A DNA stretch of 64,000 nucleotides, from assembly GCF_044582145.1 (NCBI RefSeq), contig NZ_JBDODO010000004.1. One strand, given 5' to 3'. The notes under the pieces are model-generated. The model ran no database searches. It was not told where the DNA came from and saw nothing but the letters and a program-made list of their open reading frames with translations. The number at the start of each line of letters is the position of its first letter. Within the stretch, counting starts at the first letter, position 1. Shown one piece after another: positions 25,749 to 36,985 of this stretch. A program made the position numbers and the translations under genes. The stretch is from Guyparkeria sp016278265 (lineage in GTDB: Bacteria > Pseudomonadota > Gammaproteobacteria > Halothiobacillales > Halothiobacillaceae).

Positions 25749-27536
25749 CTAGTGGCCGTTGCCGTTTTCGGGACCACCGAGGTCCTCCAGGCGCACCCGG
25801 TAGGCTTCTTCCAGTGAGGTAATCCCCGCACGCGCCATCTCGAGACCGTGGCGCGTCAGCGTGCGCATGCCGTTCCCCACGGCTAGCTGACGGAGATCCT
25901 CGGTGGTGATGCCGTGGGCGATGCGGTTGGCCATGTCCCGGTCGACCACGATCAGCTCGTAGGCCATGGTGCGACCGACATAGCCCGTCTGGTCGCAATG
26001 ATCGCAGCCGGTCGAGTGCCAGAACGTCTCGTTTTCGTCCACACCCATGGTCTCGCGCACCAACGGTTCGGGGTGGTGCTTTTTCTTGCAGTGCGAGCAG
26101 AGGATGCGCACCAGGCGCTGGGCCAGCACGCCCATGACCGTCGAGCTGACCAGATAGGGGGCCACGCCCATGTCGACCAGGCGGGTGACCGCGCTCGGGG
26201 CATCGTTGGTGTGCAGGGTGGAGAAGACCAGGTGGCCCGTTAGGGCGGCCTTTACGCCGCTTTCGGCGGTCTCCAGGTCGCGCATCTCGCCAATCATGAT
26301 CACGTCCGGATCGTGGCGCAGGATGTTGCGCAATGCCCGGCCGAAGGTGTAGCCGATGCCGGCATGTACCTGGACCTGGTCGATGCCGTCCATGTCGTAC
26401 TCGACCGGGTCCTCGACAGTAATAATGTGCGGGTCGCCGGCCTTCACTTCCTGGAGCAGGGAGTACAGCGTGGTGGTCTTGCCCGAGCCGGTGGGTCCGG
26501 TAACCAGGATCATGCCCTGGGCGCGGGCGATCAGATTGCGGATGATGCGCTCGTCGCTCTTGGAAAAGCCCAACGCGTCCAGGGGCTTGAGGCCCATGTC
26601 CTTGTTTAGAATGCGGATGACCACGCTTTCGCCATTGGACGTCGGCATCACCGAGATGCGCAGATCCACTTCCTGCTTGCCCATATGTATGCGGGCGTGG
26701 CCGTCCTGGGGCAGGCGATGCTCGGCGATGTTCATGCGGCCGAGGATCTTGATGCGTGCGACCACTGCCAACAGCTGGGTCTTCTCGAACGAGCGAATTG
26801 TCTGCAGGGCCCCGTCGAGACGAAACCGGACCAGCACATTGTCACGCCGAGGCAGGAAATGGATGTCCGAGGCGCCGCGACTGATCGCCTGCATCAACAG
26901 CGTGTTGACCATCTTGACCACCGGCGCGCTGGTGGCCAAGTTCGCGATCTCGGGCTCATCGGTCGGGGGCGGAGCCTCGCCTTCGCGGCTCAGTAACGCC
27001 TCCCGAGCCTCGCCGATCGACTCCACGCGGTAGGCGCGGTTGATTGCGCTGGCGATCTGGTGAGCCGAGGCCAGCACCGGCTCGATGCCCAGCCCGGTGT
27101 AGAAACGCAGGATCGACAACAGCTCCTGGTCGGTCGGGCGGGCCGAGGCTACTACTAGCACCGAATTCCGGCGGGCCAGCGGCAGCACGTTGAGACGCAG
27201 AGCCATCTCGTAGGGGATCAGCGCGGCGACTTCCGGTGGCGACACGAAGGCGCCGAGGTTCACCTGCGGGATGCCGAGTTGCGAGCAAAGCGCCTGTTCG
27301 AGCTGTTCGGGCGAGATGATCTTGCGCTCGACCAGCCAGTCACCCAGGTGGGTGGCCGGGTGGTGGCGCAACGCCTCCAGTGCGCTCTCCAGCGCCTCGC
27401 GACTCAGCGCGCCGCGCTGCACCAGGACCTCGCCCAGGCGCTGGACCCGCGCGTTGCGCGCCGAGTGCAGTGCTTCATTGATGTCCGTTTCGCTACCGAT
27501 GCGCATCACCGGCATGGCCTGGGCCGTTTCCGTCAT
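25749..27536 (-). CDS. GspE/PilB family secretion or pilus-assembly ATPase
   Basis: 595 residues. An N-terminal MshEN/GspE-N domain (RLGEVLVQRGALSREALESALE and LEQALCSQLGIPQVNLG) is followed by the T2SSE ATPase: Walker A GPTGSGKTTTLYSLL, the Asp box and Walker B (DPDVIMIGEMRDLETAE), His box HLVFSTLHTNDAPSAV and a tetracysteine zinc motif (CSHCKK, later CDHCDQTGYVGR). It would power a type II secretion system or type IV pilus. No other subunit lies in the window, so which machine it serves is open. Confidence 0.9.
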   Translation of the reverse strand: MTETAQAMPVMRIGSETDINEALHSARNARVQRLGEVLVQRGALSREALESALEALRHHPATHLGDWLVERKIISPEQLEQALCSQLGIPQVNLGAFVSPPEVAALIPYEMALRLNVLPLARRNSVLVVASARPTDQELLSILRFYTGLGIEPVLASAHQIASAINRAYRVESIGEAREALLSREGEAPPPTDEPEIANLATSAPVVKMVNTLLMQAISRGASDIHFLPRRDNVLVRFRLDGALQTIRSFEKTQLLAVVARIKILGRMNIAEHRLPQDGHARIHMGKQEVDLRISVMPTSNGESVVIRILNKDMGLKPLDALGFSKSDERIIRNLIARAQGMILVTGPTGSGKTTTLYSLLQEVKAGDPHIITVEDPVEYDMDGIDQVQVHAGIGYTFGRALRNILRHDPDVIMIGEMRDLETAESGVKAALTGHLVFSTLHTNDAPSAVTRLVDMGVAPYLVSSTVMGVLAQRLVRILCSHCKKKHHPEPLVRETMGVDENETFWHSTGCDHCDQTGYVGRTMAYELIVVDRDMANRIAHGITTEDLRQLAVGNGMRTLTRHGLEMARAGITSLEEAYRVRLEDLGGPENGNGH

Positions 27537-27657
27537 CGTTGGTCCTCGTTACGTGATGGTCGAATCATCGCATACCGCCCGCCATATCCGCAGGCCCCGA
27601 TTCCCAGCGTGGTAGGCTGCGGTCCCCTTTGTCTACCCGTACAAACCCGGTCCGTCC

Positions 27658-28119
27658 ATGAGCGAAAACCAGCCATTCTGGCGCCACAAGCGTCTCACCG
27701 AGATGACCCCGACCGAATGGGAATCGCTTTGCGATGGTTGTGCCAAGTGCTGTCTGGAGAAGGTGGAAGACGAGGGCGGCGATGTCTACTACACGGATGT
27801 CGCCTGTCACCTGCTGGACGCCGGCACCTGCCAGTGCAGCGATTACCTCAACCGCCAGACCCGGGTGCCCGGATGCGTCTGGTTACGCCCCGAGGACGTC
27901 GAGGAGTTCGACTGGCTGCCGCCGACCTGCGCCTACCGGCGTATCGCCGAGGGGCGGGATCTGCCGCCATGGCACCCGCTGCTCACTGGTGACCCCGGCA
28001 GCACGATGAACAGTGGCTACTCGGTCGCCGGACGGGCAGTGATCGCCGAGAGCCCCGACCGCGAATCGATCGACTGGGAGGCCCACGTGGTCGACTGGCC
28101 GCTGGAGGAAAGCGACTAA
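27658..28119 (+). CDS. YcgN/UPF0260 family Cys-cluster protein
   Basis: 153 residues. The cysteine pattern LCDGCAKCCLEKVED, then CHLLDAGTCQCSDYLNRQTRVPGC, matches YcgN and the wider YkgJ zinc/iron chelator family. Family segments such as FWRHKRLTEMTPTEWESLCDGC and PPTCAYRRIAEGRDLPPWHPLLTG are complete. The function is unknown. It converges on the copper ATPase gene with seven bases between stops. Confidence 0.9.
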   Translation: MSENQPFWRHKRLTEMTPTEWESLCDGCAKCCLEKVEDEGGDVYYTDVACHLLDAGTCQCSDYLNRQTRVPGCVWLRPEDVEEFDWLPPTCAYRRIAEGRDLPPWHPLLTGDPGSTMNSGYSVAGRAVIAESPDRESIDWEAHVVDWPLEESD

Positions 28120-28126
28120 GGGGCAT

Positions 28127-30451
<2,325 letters not shown>

Positions 30452-30489
30452 TAGGTCGGACCTCGAACGGGGTGGAGACAGATGTCTCG

Positions 30490-30507
30490 TTGGAGCCTAG
30501 ACCTCAA
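30490..30507 (-). promoter_or_regulatory. Imperfect dyad upstream of copA, candidate MerR/CueR-type operator
   Basis: TTGGAGCCTAGACCTCAA is an 18-base imperfect palindrome 39 bases upstream of the copA start, with outer half-sites TTG-AG and CT-CAA. Copper ATPase genes are commonly driven by CueR binding a dyad between -35 and -10. The match to the CueR consensus is weak, and no regulator gene is adjacent. Confidence 0.3.
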
Positions 30508-30551
30508 TCGGAGTGGGCGACTAACTGGTTGGTCGAGCGGTGAGGTGAGAC

Positions 30552-30983
30552 TCAGCGCTTGAGCTTGTCCTTGAGGCACTCCATGAGCAGGGTCTCGTCC
30601 GGCGGGCCACCATTCTGCTGGGCCTGCCAGAGGGCCTCGCCGAGGCAGTCGATCATCTCGTGTTCGGCCTCGAGCGGGTCGGCTTTCTTCAGGGACAGTT
30701 CCGAATGCACCGAGCGGATGCCGGCGGGCCGGTCGGTCTGCACCATCTCGCGCAGGGACAGGTGCATGCTCATGTGCAGGAAGGGATTGGTCACGCCCAT
30801 CTCCGGCGGCCAGTCGGCCTCCAGGGCGAACTCGGGCTGGTCGAGCAGCGAGTGATATTCGGGGTGATCACGAATCACGTCGAAGAGCATCTGCTCAATC
30901 GGCGCCAGCGGCTTTTTCTGTTTGCCCTTGGTCCAGGCATCGATGAAGGGCTGGCGCATCTTGCGACGGTCGCTGGAGTACAT
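30552..30983 (-). CDS. DUF1841 family protein
   Basis: 143 residues from MYSSDRRKMRQPFIDAWTKG; a longer frame reaching 31130 would overlap the nth gene and is rejected. The pattern KPLAPIEQMLFDVIRDHPEYH, NPFLHMSMHLSLREMVQTDRP and HEMIDCLGEALWQAQQNGGPP matches DUF1841, a short cytoplasmic gammaproteobacterial family of unknown function that often follows nth. It starts seven bases after the nth stop. Confidence 0.88.
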   Translation of the reverse strand: MYSSDRRKMRQPFIDAWTKGKQKKPLAPIEQMLFDVIRDHPEYHSLLDQPEFALEADWPPEMGVTNPFLHMSMHLSLREMVQTDRPAGIRSVHSELSLKKADPLEAEHEMIDCLGEALWQAQQNGGPPDETLLMECLKDKLKR

Positions 30984-30990
30984 GGACGGC

Positions 30991-31674
30991 TCAACTGTCG
31001 GTGGGTTCGGTGGCGTAGCGGGCGATGAGCTCGGGGCTGCATGCCTCGGTCTTGTAGCGATAATCGCACAGGTCGCAGACGATGCAGGCGCCGCAATCGG
31101 GTTTGCGCGCTTTACAGACGTAGCGGCCATGCAGGATCAGCCAGTGATGGGCATCGAGCTGGTATTCCTTCGGGATGACCTTGAGTAGCTTGTCTTCGAC
31201 GGCGCGCACCGTCTTGCCCTTGGCCAGCCCCGTGCGGTTGGCGACGCGAAAGATGTGCGTGTCGACCGCCATGGTCGGCTGGCGGGAGACGGTGTTCAAG
31301 ACCACGTTGGCGGTCTTGCGGCCGACACCGGGCAACGCCTCGAGGGCCTCGCGATTGGCGGGCACCTCGCCGCCGTGGTTGTCGATCAGCTGTTGGCAAA
31401 GGGCGTAGACGTTCTTGGCCTTGGTCTTGTACAGGCCGATGGTCCGGATTGACTCGGTGAGCGCATCGAGCCCGAGATCGAGAATGGCCTGCGGTGTGTT
31501 GGCACGTTGGAACAGGGGGCGGGTCGCCTTGTTCACGCCGGCATCGGTCGCCTGGGCGGACAACACCACGGCCACCAGCAGTTCGAAGGCCGAGTTGTAC
31601 TCGAGCTCGGTGGTCGGCTCGGGGCGTTGCCGCTGGAAACGGGCGAACATCTCGCGGCGGGTGCGGGGATTCAT
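30991..31674 (-). CDS. nth: Endonuclease III (DNA glycosylase/AP lyase)
   Basis: 227 residues. It removes oxidised pyrimidines. The helix-hairpin-helix LEALPGVGRKTANVVLN contains the catalytic Lys, and the catalytic Asp is in VDTHIFRVANRTGL. The [4Fe-4S] ligands follow C-x6-C-x2-C-x5-C (CKARKPDCGACIVCDLC). The DUF1841 gene follows as part of the same transcript. Confidence 0.97.
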   Translation of the reverse strand: MNPRTRREMFARFQRQRPEPTTELEYNSAFELLVAVVLSAQATDAGVNKATRPLFQRANTPQAILDLGLDALTESIRTIGLYKTKAKNVYALCQQLIDNHGGEVPANREALEALPGVGRKTANVVLNTVSRQPTMAVDTHIFRVANRTGLAKGKTVRAVEDKLLKVIPKEYQLDAHHWLILHGRYVCKARKPDCGACIVCDLCDYRYKTEACSPELIARYATEPTDS

Positions 31675-31774
31675 GCGGTCCGGTCACTCGGGAATCGGGT
31701 GGTGGGCTGCATGATAAACTCCGCGCCTTCGCCAAAAAACCACCAGACGGACTCGCGTCCGGGAGAATCGAAAC

Positions 31775-32326
31775 GTGGAGAAGTCATCGGGAGTCGGGCC
31801 ATTGGGAACCGTCGGGGCCGTATGGGGCGTGCTCGGCCTGTGCGCGCTGCTGCTCTGGGCGGTCTACCGCCTATCCTTCTACGCCATCGAGGCCTGGGCG
31901 GAACCTTGGGCCTGGTGGCACTGGGTGTTCTTTGCCGGCTGGATGGTTTTCATGCTCTACAGCGAGGGTTACAAGGGCTTTCAGAAAGGGTTCTCGCCGC
32001 GGGTGGTCGCCCGGGCGGTCCACCTGTCGCGTCATCCGGTCGCCTGGCATGTGCTGCTCGCGCCCCTGTACTGCATGGGATACATCCACGCGACCAAGAA
32101 ACGCCGCATCGTTGCCCTGTCGGTGACTGCCGGCGTGGTCATGCTGGTGCTGCTGGTCAGCCGGCTGCCCCAGCCGTGGCACGGGATCGTGGATATGGGC
32201 GTCGTCGCCGGGCTTGGCTATGGCCTGATCGCGATTCTGGCCTTTATCTTGAAGGCGCTGTTGGGGCGACCGCTCGACTGGCCCACGGACGTCCCTGAAA
32301 GCGAGTCCCTTGTGGGGCAGGGCTGA
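31775..32326 (+). CDS. Integral membrane protein, unknown function
   Basis: 183 residues with about five membrane helices: near residues 10-30, 45-63, 88-104, 109-126 and 136-160. The central loop YSEGYKGFQKGFSPRVVARAVHLSRHP is conserved-looking and basic, and ATKKRR follows the third helix. I cannot name it with certainty. It lies six bases before the cobalamin adenosyltransferase gene, so cotranscription is likely. Confidence 0.7.
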   Translation: MEKSSGVGPLGTVGAVWGVLGLCALLLWAVYRLSFYAIEAWAEPWAWWHWVFFAGWMVFMLYSEGYKGFQKGFSPRVVARAVHLSRHPVAWHVLLAPLYCMGYIHATKKRRIVALSVTAGVVMLVLLVSRLPQPWHGIVDMGVVAGLGYGLIAILAFILKALLGRPLDWPTDVPESESLVGQG

Positions 32327-32331
32327 CCCAG

Positions 32332-32916
32332 ATGACGGGATCGAACCACGAGCGCAATCGACTCTCGCGGGTGGTCACCCGCAGTGGAGACCATGGCGAG
32401 ACCGGGCTGGCCGATGGCCGGCGTCTGGCCAAGGACACCGCCACCATCGAGCTGCTGGGTGAACTCGACGAGCTCAATGCCCGCCTGGGAAGCCTGAGCG
32501 TTTCGCTGACGGGCGAGCCGGACAAGCTGGCGTTTGTCCGCGAGCAGCAGCAGGCCGTCTTTGATCTGGGTGGGTTTGTGGCGATGGGGGCGATGGCCGT
32601 GGCGAGCCAGTTGCCTTCGCTCGAGCGTCTGGATGCCTGGATCGAGGCCGGCAATCGCGACCTGCCGCCGCTCAAGGAATTCATCCTGCCGGGCGGTACC
32701 GAGGCGATGGCGCGCGCGCACCTGGTGAGGACGGCGACTCGTCGTGCCGAACGCCTGGCCTGGTCCTGGTGCCAGGAAGGGGGCGACGCTAGCGAACGTG
32801 CCCCGTTGGCTACCTACCTGAACCGGCTTTCGGATGCGTGGTTCGTGTTCGCTCGCCTACTCGATCGCGACGGCCAGCACACGGTCTACTGGCGCGGCTC
32901 AGCCGCCTCGGACTGA
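32332..32916 (+). CDS. Cob(I)yrinic acid a,c-diamide adenosyltransferase, PduO type
   Basis: 194 residues. It adenosylates reduced corrinoid using ATP. Nucleotide-binding TRSGDHGETGLADGRRL at residues about 16-32, LGELDELNARLGSL, and the helical FILPGGTEAMARAHLVRTATRRAER and YLNRLSDAWFVFARLLD are the PduO-family signatures. No other cobalamin genes are near. Its 3' end overlaps the convergent BrkB gene by 31 bases. Confidence 0.92.
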   Translation: MTGSNHERNRLSRVVTRSGDHGETGLADGRRLAKDTATIELLGELDELNARLGSLSVSLTGEPDKLAFVREQQQAVFDLGGFVAMGAMAVASQLPSLERLDAWIEAGNRDLPPLKEFILPGGTEAMARAHLVRTATRRAERLAWSWCQEGGDASERAPLATYLNRLSDAWFVFARLLDRDGQHTVYWRGSAASD

Positions 32917-34262
32917 GTCGCGTCGTCCGACCGCTCTGATGCCGGTTGGGTTGCCGCCAGCGTCGCCTCGCCCATGTCTTCCTCCCATTGCCGGCGGTGC
33001 TCGGCAAACCGCTGCAGTGCTGGGATGGCTTTCACCAGTTGCGCGGGAAAGTGGGGTGAGCTGCCTTCGATTGCTTCTTCCACCGCCGCCAGGGTGATGC
33101 GCTCGCCGGGCCGTGCCGGCAGGAAGCAGGTGGTGTCGCTCGGCTCGCTGATGCGCAACAGGTTGGCCTCCACCAGCTTTTCCAGCAATGGGTCGATCCA
33201 AACGGGTGCCAGTTCCCGATAGTGTTCTACCCGCTCGGCCAGTTGATCGCGGTCCGGCGGCAGTTTGCCGGCCTCGAAGCGGCGCTCGATCTCGTCGAGG
33301 AGCACGATGCCCGCCGCCAATCGCGTTCCCGGGTGAACCGGCTCGGGTTTCCCCAGTGTCAGTCGATCGCTGTGCTGCCACGCATAGCTGATGCCCGCGC
33401 CGATCAGCACGATCATCCAGGCAATCTGCAACCAGATCAGAAAGAGCACCAGCGAGGCGAAGGCCGAATACACGGCGGTGTAAGCGGTCGATCCGGCAAT
33501 CAGTCCGCCGAACACGAAGCCTAGTAGGCTCCACAGGACAGCGGCCACCAGCCCGCCCACCAGCGCCGAGCTGAGGCGCACCCGCGTATTGGGGATGAAC
33601 AGGTAAAGAAAGGCGAACGCCCCGGTCCAGATGGCCAGCGGAACGAGATACCCGAGCCACTTGAGCAGGGTGGCCAGCACCGAGAGCTCGGCGAACTCGC
33701 GAACGCCAGGGGCGGCAAACAGGGTGGCCGTCAGGCTGCTGGCGGCGATTACCAGCACCGGGCCGACCATGAGGACCGAGAGATAGTTGGCGAAACGGGC
33801 CGACATCGATCGCAGCTGGTGCACGTTCCAGATGCGGTTGAAGACCCGTTCGATCTTCTGCATCAGGGCGATGACCGTGAAGAAGAGCAGGGCGATGCCG
33901 ACGGCACCGAGGATACCGACCCGGATATTCTCCACGAAATCGAGCAGGCGCAGCGTCAGTTCGTCCGCGGCCTCGCCCAGCGGCGCCATCAGCGAGAGCA
34001 GGAACGGCTCGACCACCGAGGCCGAGCCGAAGGCCTTGAGCACCGAGAACGCCACCGCCAATAGCGGCACCATCGACAGCAGCGTGGTGTAGGAGAGGCT
34101 CATTGCGTTGAGTTGCAGATCCCCGCGCGAGGCCGAGAACAACACACTCAAGATGGCGCGGATCAGTCGCTGGGCGTTTCGGCCGAAATGACTGGTCGGG
34201 CGCTCATGCCAGATCCAGCGTTTGGCCGAGTGGAACCATTGGCGGGGCGTGAAGGGAATCAT
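32886..34262 (-). CDS. YihY/BrkB family inner-membrane protein
   Basis: 458 residues. Six hydrophobic segments lie in the first 300 residues: around residues 38-75, 100-125, 140-165, 185-205, 215-245 and 255-280. They include the family start FSASRGDLQLNAMSLSYTTLLSMVPLLAV and GSTAYTAVYSAFASLVLFLIWLQIAWMIVLIGAGISY. A winged-helix-like cytoplasmic C-terminal domain follows (EIERRFEAGKLPPDRDQLAERV, LVEANLLRIS) with an acidic tail. The family was once misannotated as RNase BN; its role is unsettled. Confidence 0.92.
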   Translation of the reverse strand: MIPFTPRQWFHSAKRWIWHERPTSHFGRNAQRLIRAILSVLFSASRGDLQLNAMSLSYTTLLSMVPLLAVAFSVLKAFGSASVVEPFLLSLMAPLGEAADELTLRLLDFVENIRVGILGAVGIALLFFTVIALMQKIERVFNRIWNVHQLRSMSARFANYLSVLMVGPVLVIAASSLTATLFAAPGVREFAELSVLATLLKWLGYLVPLAIWTGAFAFLYLFIPNTRVRLSSALVGGLVAAVLWSLLGFVFGGLIAGSTAYTAVYSAFASLVLFLIWLQIAWMIVLIGAGISYAWQHSDRLTLGKPEPVHPGTRLAAGIVLLDEIERRFEAGKLPPDRDQLAERVEHYRELAPVWIDPLLEKLVEANLLRISEPSDTTCFLPARPGERITLAAVEEAIEGSSPHFPAQLVKAIPALQRFAEHRRQWEEDMGEATLAATQPASERSDDATQSEAAEPRQ

Positions 34263-34502
34263 CGAATCAGCCGGGTCCTTCGCGTGGCGTGGGTGGAGTG
34301 TGCGGCGGGCGGGGTGAGGTTTCGGCCAGCGGCCTGTGTCCGCGGCAGTTCGGCGCCTGCCCCGGGCGTAACCGTCCGGGCGTCGTTGGCATGCCGCGCC
34401 GGATCAATGCGTGTGGCGCTGGCTGCGTTATCATGCTCGACCCGGCGCCATCGTGACGCCGTTGCCGCTACGGCCTTATCGTTCGAGGGAGCTTAGCACC
34501 AG

Positions 34503-35363
34503 ATGGAAACCACAACGACGCTCACCGACACGCCCGAGGTCCCGGTCGTCCTGGCCATTGCCGGACATGACCCCAGTGGTGGGGCCGGCATCCATGCCGA
34601 CATCGAGGCAATCGTCAGTCAGGGCGTGCATCCGACCACGGTGATCACCGCGTTGACCGTGCAGGACACGGTCAACGTGCACGGCTTCGTCCCCAGCGAT
34701 CCGAAGCTCGTCATCGACCAGGCCCTGGCGGTGCTCAAGGACATGCCGGTCGGCGCGATCAAGATCGGCATGCTCGGCACCGTCGAACTGGTCGAGGCGG
34801 TCGCCTCGGTGTTGGCTCGCTACCCGGATATTCCGGTGGTGCTCGACCCGGTGCTGGTCGCCGGCGGTGGCGGTTCGCTGGCCGAGAATGCGGTCGCGGC
34901 GGCAATCGTCGAACACCTGTTCCCGCGGGCCACCATCGTCACGCCCAATGCCCACGAGGCGCGGGTATTGGCGCCGAATGCGGCCAACCGTGATGAGCGC
35001 GGCCAGATGCTCTCGGCGCTCGGGGCGGAATACGTCCTGCTTAAGGGCGGCGACGAGCCGGGCGAGAAGGTGGAAAACTGGCTCTACGGCGTCGAACCGC
35101 CACGGCGTTTCGTCTACGAGCGACTGGCTGGCCAGTTCCACGGCTCGGGCTGCACCCTGTCCTCGGCCATCGCCGGGCTGATCGCCCAGGGCAGTGACCC
35201 GGTCAATGCCGTGCATGAAGGGCTCGAATACACCCACCAGACCCTGATGCACGCGGCGGCCATCGGCCGCGGCCAGCTGATCCCCCACCGGCTATTCTGG
35301 GCCGACGATGAGGGTGGGACGGACATGAACGACGAACCGCCCGGCTCATCACGGGTGCACTGA
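34503..35363 (+). CDS. thiD: Hydroxymethylpyrimidine/phosphomethylpyrimidine kinase
   Basis: 286 residues. It phosphorylates HMP twice for thiamine synthesis. Ribokinase-fold motifs are VLAIAGHDPSGGAGIHADIEAI at the start, VLDPVLVAGGGGSL, and the anion-hole and catalytic-base segment FHGSGCTLSSAIAGLIAQG. The usual Met in the HMP-binding region is replaced by the similar KIGMLGT context. No TPP riboswitch is apparent upstream. YqcC follows at 20 bases. Confidence 0.94.
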   Translation: METTTTLTDTPEVPVVLAIAGHDPSGGAGIHADIEAIVSQGVHPTTVITALTVQDTVNVHGFVPSDPKLVIDQALAVLKDMPVGAIKIGMLGTVELVEAVASVLARYPDIPVVLDPVLVAGGGGSLAENAVAAAIVEHLFPRATIVTPNAHEARVLAPNAANRDERGQMLSALGAEYVLLKGGDEPGEKVENWLYGVEPPRRFVYERLAGQFHGSGCTLSSAIAGLIAQGSDPVNAVHEGLEYTHQTLMHAAAIGRGQLIPHRLFWADDEGGTDMNDEPPGSSRVH

Positions 35364-35383
35364 ACGCCGACAAAGAGGGTTTA

Positions 35384-35731
35384 ATGGACAACGTTCGCCC
35401 CAGCACTGACATGATGCTGCGACAGCTCGACCAGATTGCCCACGAGATGCAGCAGGCCGGTCTCTGGTCTGATCAGCGACCCAGCGAGCAGGCCTTGGCC
35501 AGCCCCCATCCGTTCTGCTTTGATACCTTGGCGTTCGAGGAGTGGCTGCAGTGGAAATTCCTGCCGCAGATGAGTGAGCTGCTCGACCGGTTTGGCACGC
35601 CACCGGAAAACTGCTCGATGGCACCGCTGGCCGAGCATCAATTTGCCGAACTCGAGGAAGAGACCGACCGCCTGCTGGCGGCGATCGCCGAGTTCGACAA
35701 CCTGGCCTGGCATTTTTTCAACGCCCGCTGA
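35384..35731 (+). CDS. YqcC family protein
   Basis: 115 residues. The match is by the family core HPFCFDTLAFEEWLQWKFLPQMSELLDR (residues about 44-70), similar to E. coli YqcC, with an N-terminal helix (LRQLDQIAHEMQQAGLW). Small, helical, cytoplasmic; function unknown. It lies between thiD and metZ in one direction. Confidence 0.88.
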   Translation: MDNVRPSTDMMLRQLDQIAHEMQQAGLWSDQRPSEQALASPHPFCFDTLAFEEWLQWKFLPQMSELLDRFGTPPENCSMAPLAEHQFAELEEETDRLLAAIAEFDNLAWHFFNAR

Positions 35732-35763
35732 CGGCGGGCTCGATCGACAAGACCGGATATCCC

Positions 35764-36966
35764 ATGACCGATCCGCACCGCCCCGATCCCGACTGGTCGC
35801 TCGCGACCCAGGCCATCCGCGTCGGTCACCATCCGACCCCGGAGCGTGAACACGGCGAGCCGATCTTCACCACCTCGAGTTTTACCTTCGAGTCGGCCGA
35901 GCAGGCCGCGGCGCGCTTCGCCGGCGACGAGCCGGGCAACATCTACGCCCGCTTCACCAACCCGACTACGCGCATCTTCGAAGAGCGCCTGGCGGCGATG
36001 GAAGGGGGCGAGGACTGTGTCGCCACCGCCTCGGGCATGGCCGCGATCCTGACCACCTTCATGGCGCTGTGCGAGGCCGGCGACGAGGTGGTGGTCGCCC
36101 GCCAGGTCTTCGGCACGACCAAGGTGCTGTTCGACAAGTACCTGGCCAAGTTCGGCCTGGTGGTGCACTGGGTGGACCTGACCGATTGGTCTCAGTGGGA
36201 GGCCGCCGTCAACAAGCGCACGCGCCTGCTGTTTATCGAGACGCCCTCGAATCCCTTGACCGAGGTGGCCGACATCCGCCAGCTGGCGGACCTGGCCCAT
36301 GCATTTGAGGCGGCGCTGGTGGTGGACAACTGTTTCTGCACGCCGGCTTTGCAGCGGCCGCTGAGCCTTGGGGCGGATATCGTGATTCACTCGGCAACCA
36401 AGTTCCTCGACGGGCAGGGGCGCGCCATCGGCGGCGCCGTGGTGGGTGACGCCGAGCGGGTGGGCAAGGAGGTGCGTGGCTTCCTGCGTACCTGCGGGCC
36501 GACCATGGCGCCATTCAATGCCTGGATCTTCGCCAAGGGCCTGGAGACCTTGAACCTGCGCATGGAGGCCCACAGCCGCCATGCCCGCGAGGTGGCCGAC
36601 TGGCTGGTGGCCCACGAGAGGGTCGCGAAGGTGCATTTCCCGGGACTCGCTGACCACCCACAGGCGAAAATCATCGCCAAGCAGCAGTCCGGCCCGGGGG
36701 CGATCGTCTCGTTCGTGGTCGAGGGTGGGCGCGAGAAGGCCTGGGAGGTGATCAACCGCACTCGGATGCTCTCGATCACCGCCAACCTCGGCGATACAAA
36801 GACCACCATCACCCATCCGGCGAGCACCACGCACGGTCGATTGAGCCCCGAGGCACGCGCCGAGGCGGGGATCGATGAGGGATTGATTCGCCTGTCGGTG
36901 GGACTCGAGGATCCGCAGGACATTATCGCCGACCTGGCGCGCGGGCTGGGCGATGCCATCGATTGA
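35764..36966 (+). CDS. metZ: O-succinylhomoserine sulfhydrylase
   Basis: 400 residues, Cys/Met metabolism PLP enzyme. It makes homocysteine directly from O-succinylhomoserine and sulfide. The PLP lysine is in DIVIHSATKFLDGQGRAIGGAVVG. The other landmarks are FTTSSFTFESAEQAAARFAG, NIYARFTNPTTRIFEERLAAMEGGEDCVATASGMAAI and LGDTKTTITHPASTTHGRLSPEARAEAGI. The GQGRAIGG form and length point to MetZ rather than MetB or MetC; this cannot be proven by eye. Confidence 0.9.
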   Translation: MTDPHRPDPDWSLATQAIRVGHHPTPEREHGEPIFTTSSFTFESAEQAAARFAGDEPGNIYARFTNPTTRIFEERLAAMEGGEDCVATASGMAAILTTFMALCEAGDEVVVARQVFGTTKVLFDKYLAKFGLVVHWVDLTDWSQWEAAVNKRTRLLFIETPSNPLTEVADIRQLADLAHAFEAALVVDNCFCTPALQRPLSLGADIVIHSATKFLDGQGRAIGGAVVGDAERVGKEVRGFLRTCGPTMAPFNAWIFAKGLETLNLRMEAHSRHAREVADWLVAHERVAKVHFPGLADHPQAKIIAKQQSGPGAIVSFVVEGGREKAWEVINRTRMLSITANLGDTKTTITHPASTTHGRLSPEARAEAGIDEGLIRLSVGLEDPQDIIADLARGLGDAID

Positions 36967-36985
36967 GGGCGGGCGCTCCCGCGGT

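Noticed and set aside
34263..34502. Possible thiamine riboswitch upstream of thiD
   Set aside because: No match to the conserved TPP-box segments (CUGAGA, ACCUGAUCUGGAU-like) could be found in the 240-base leader.
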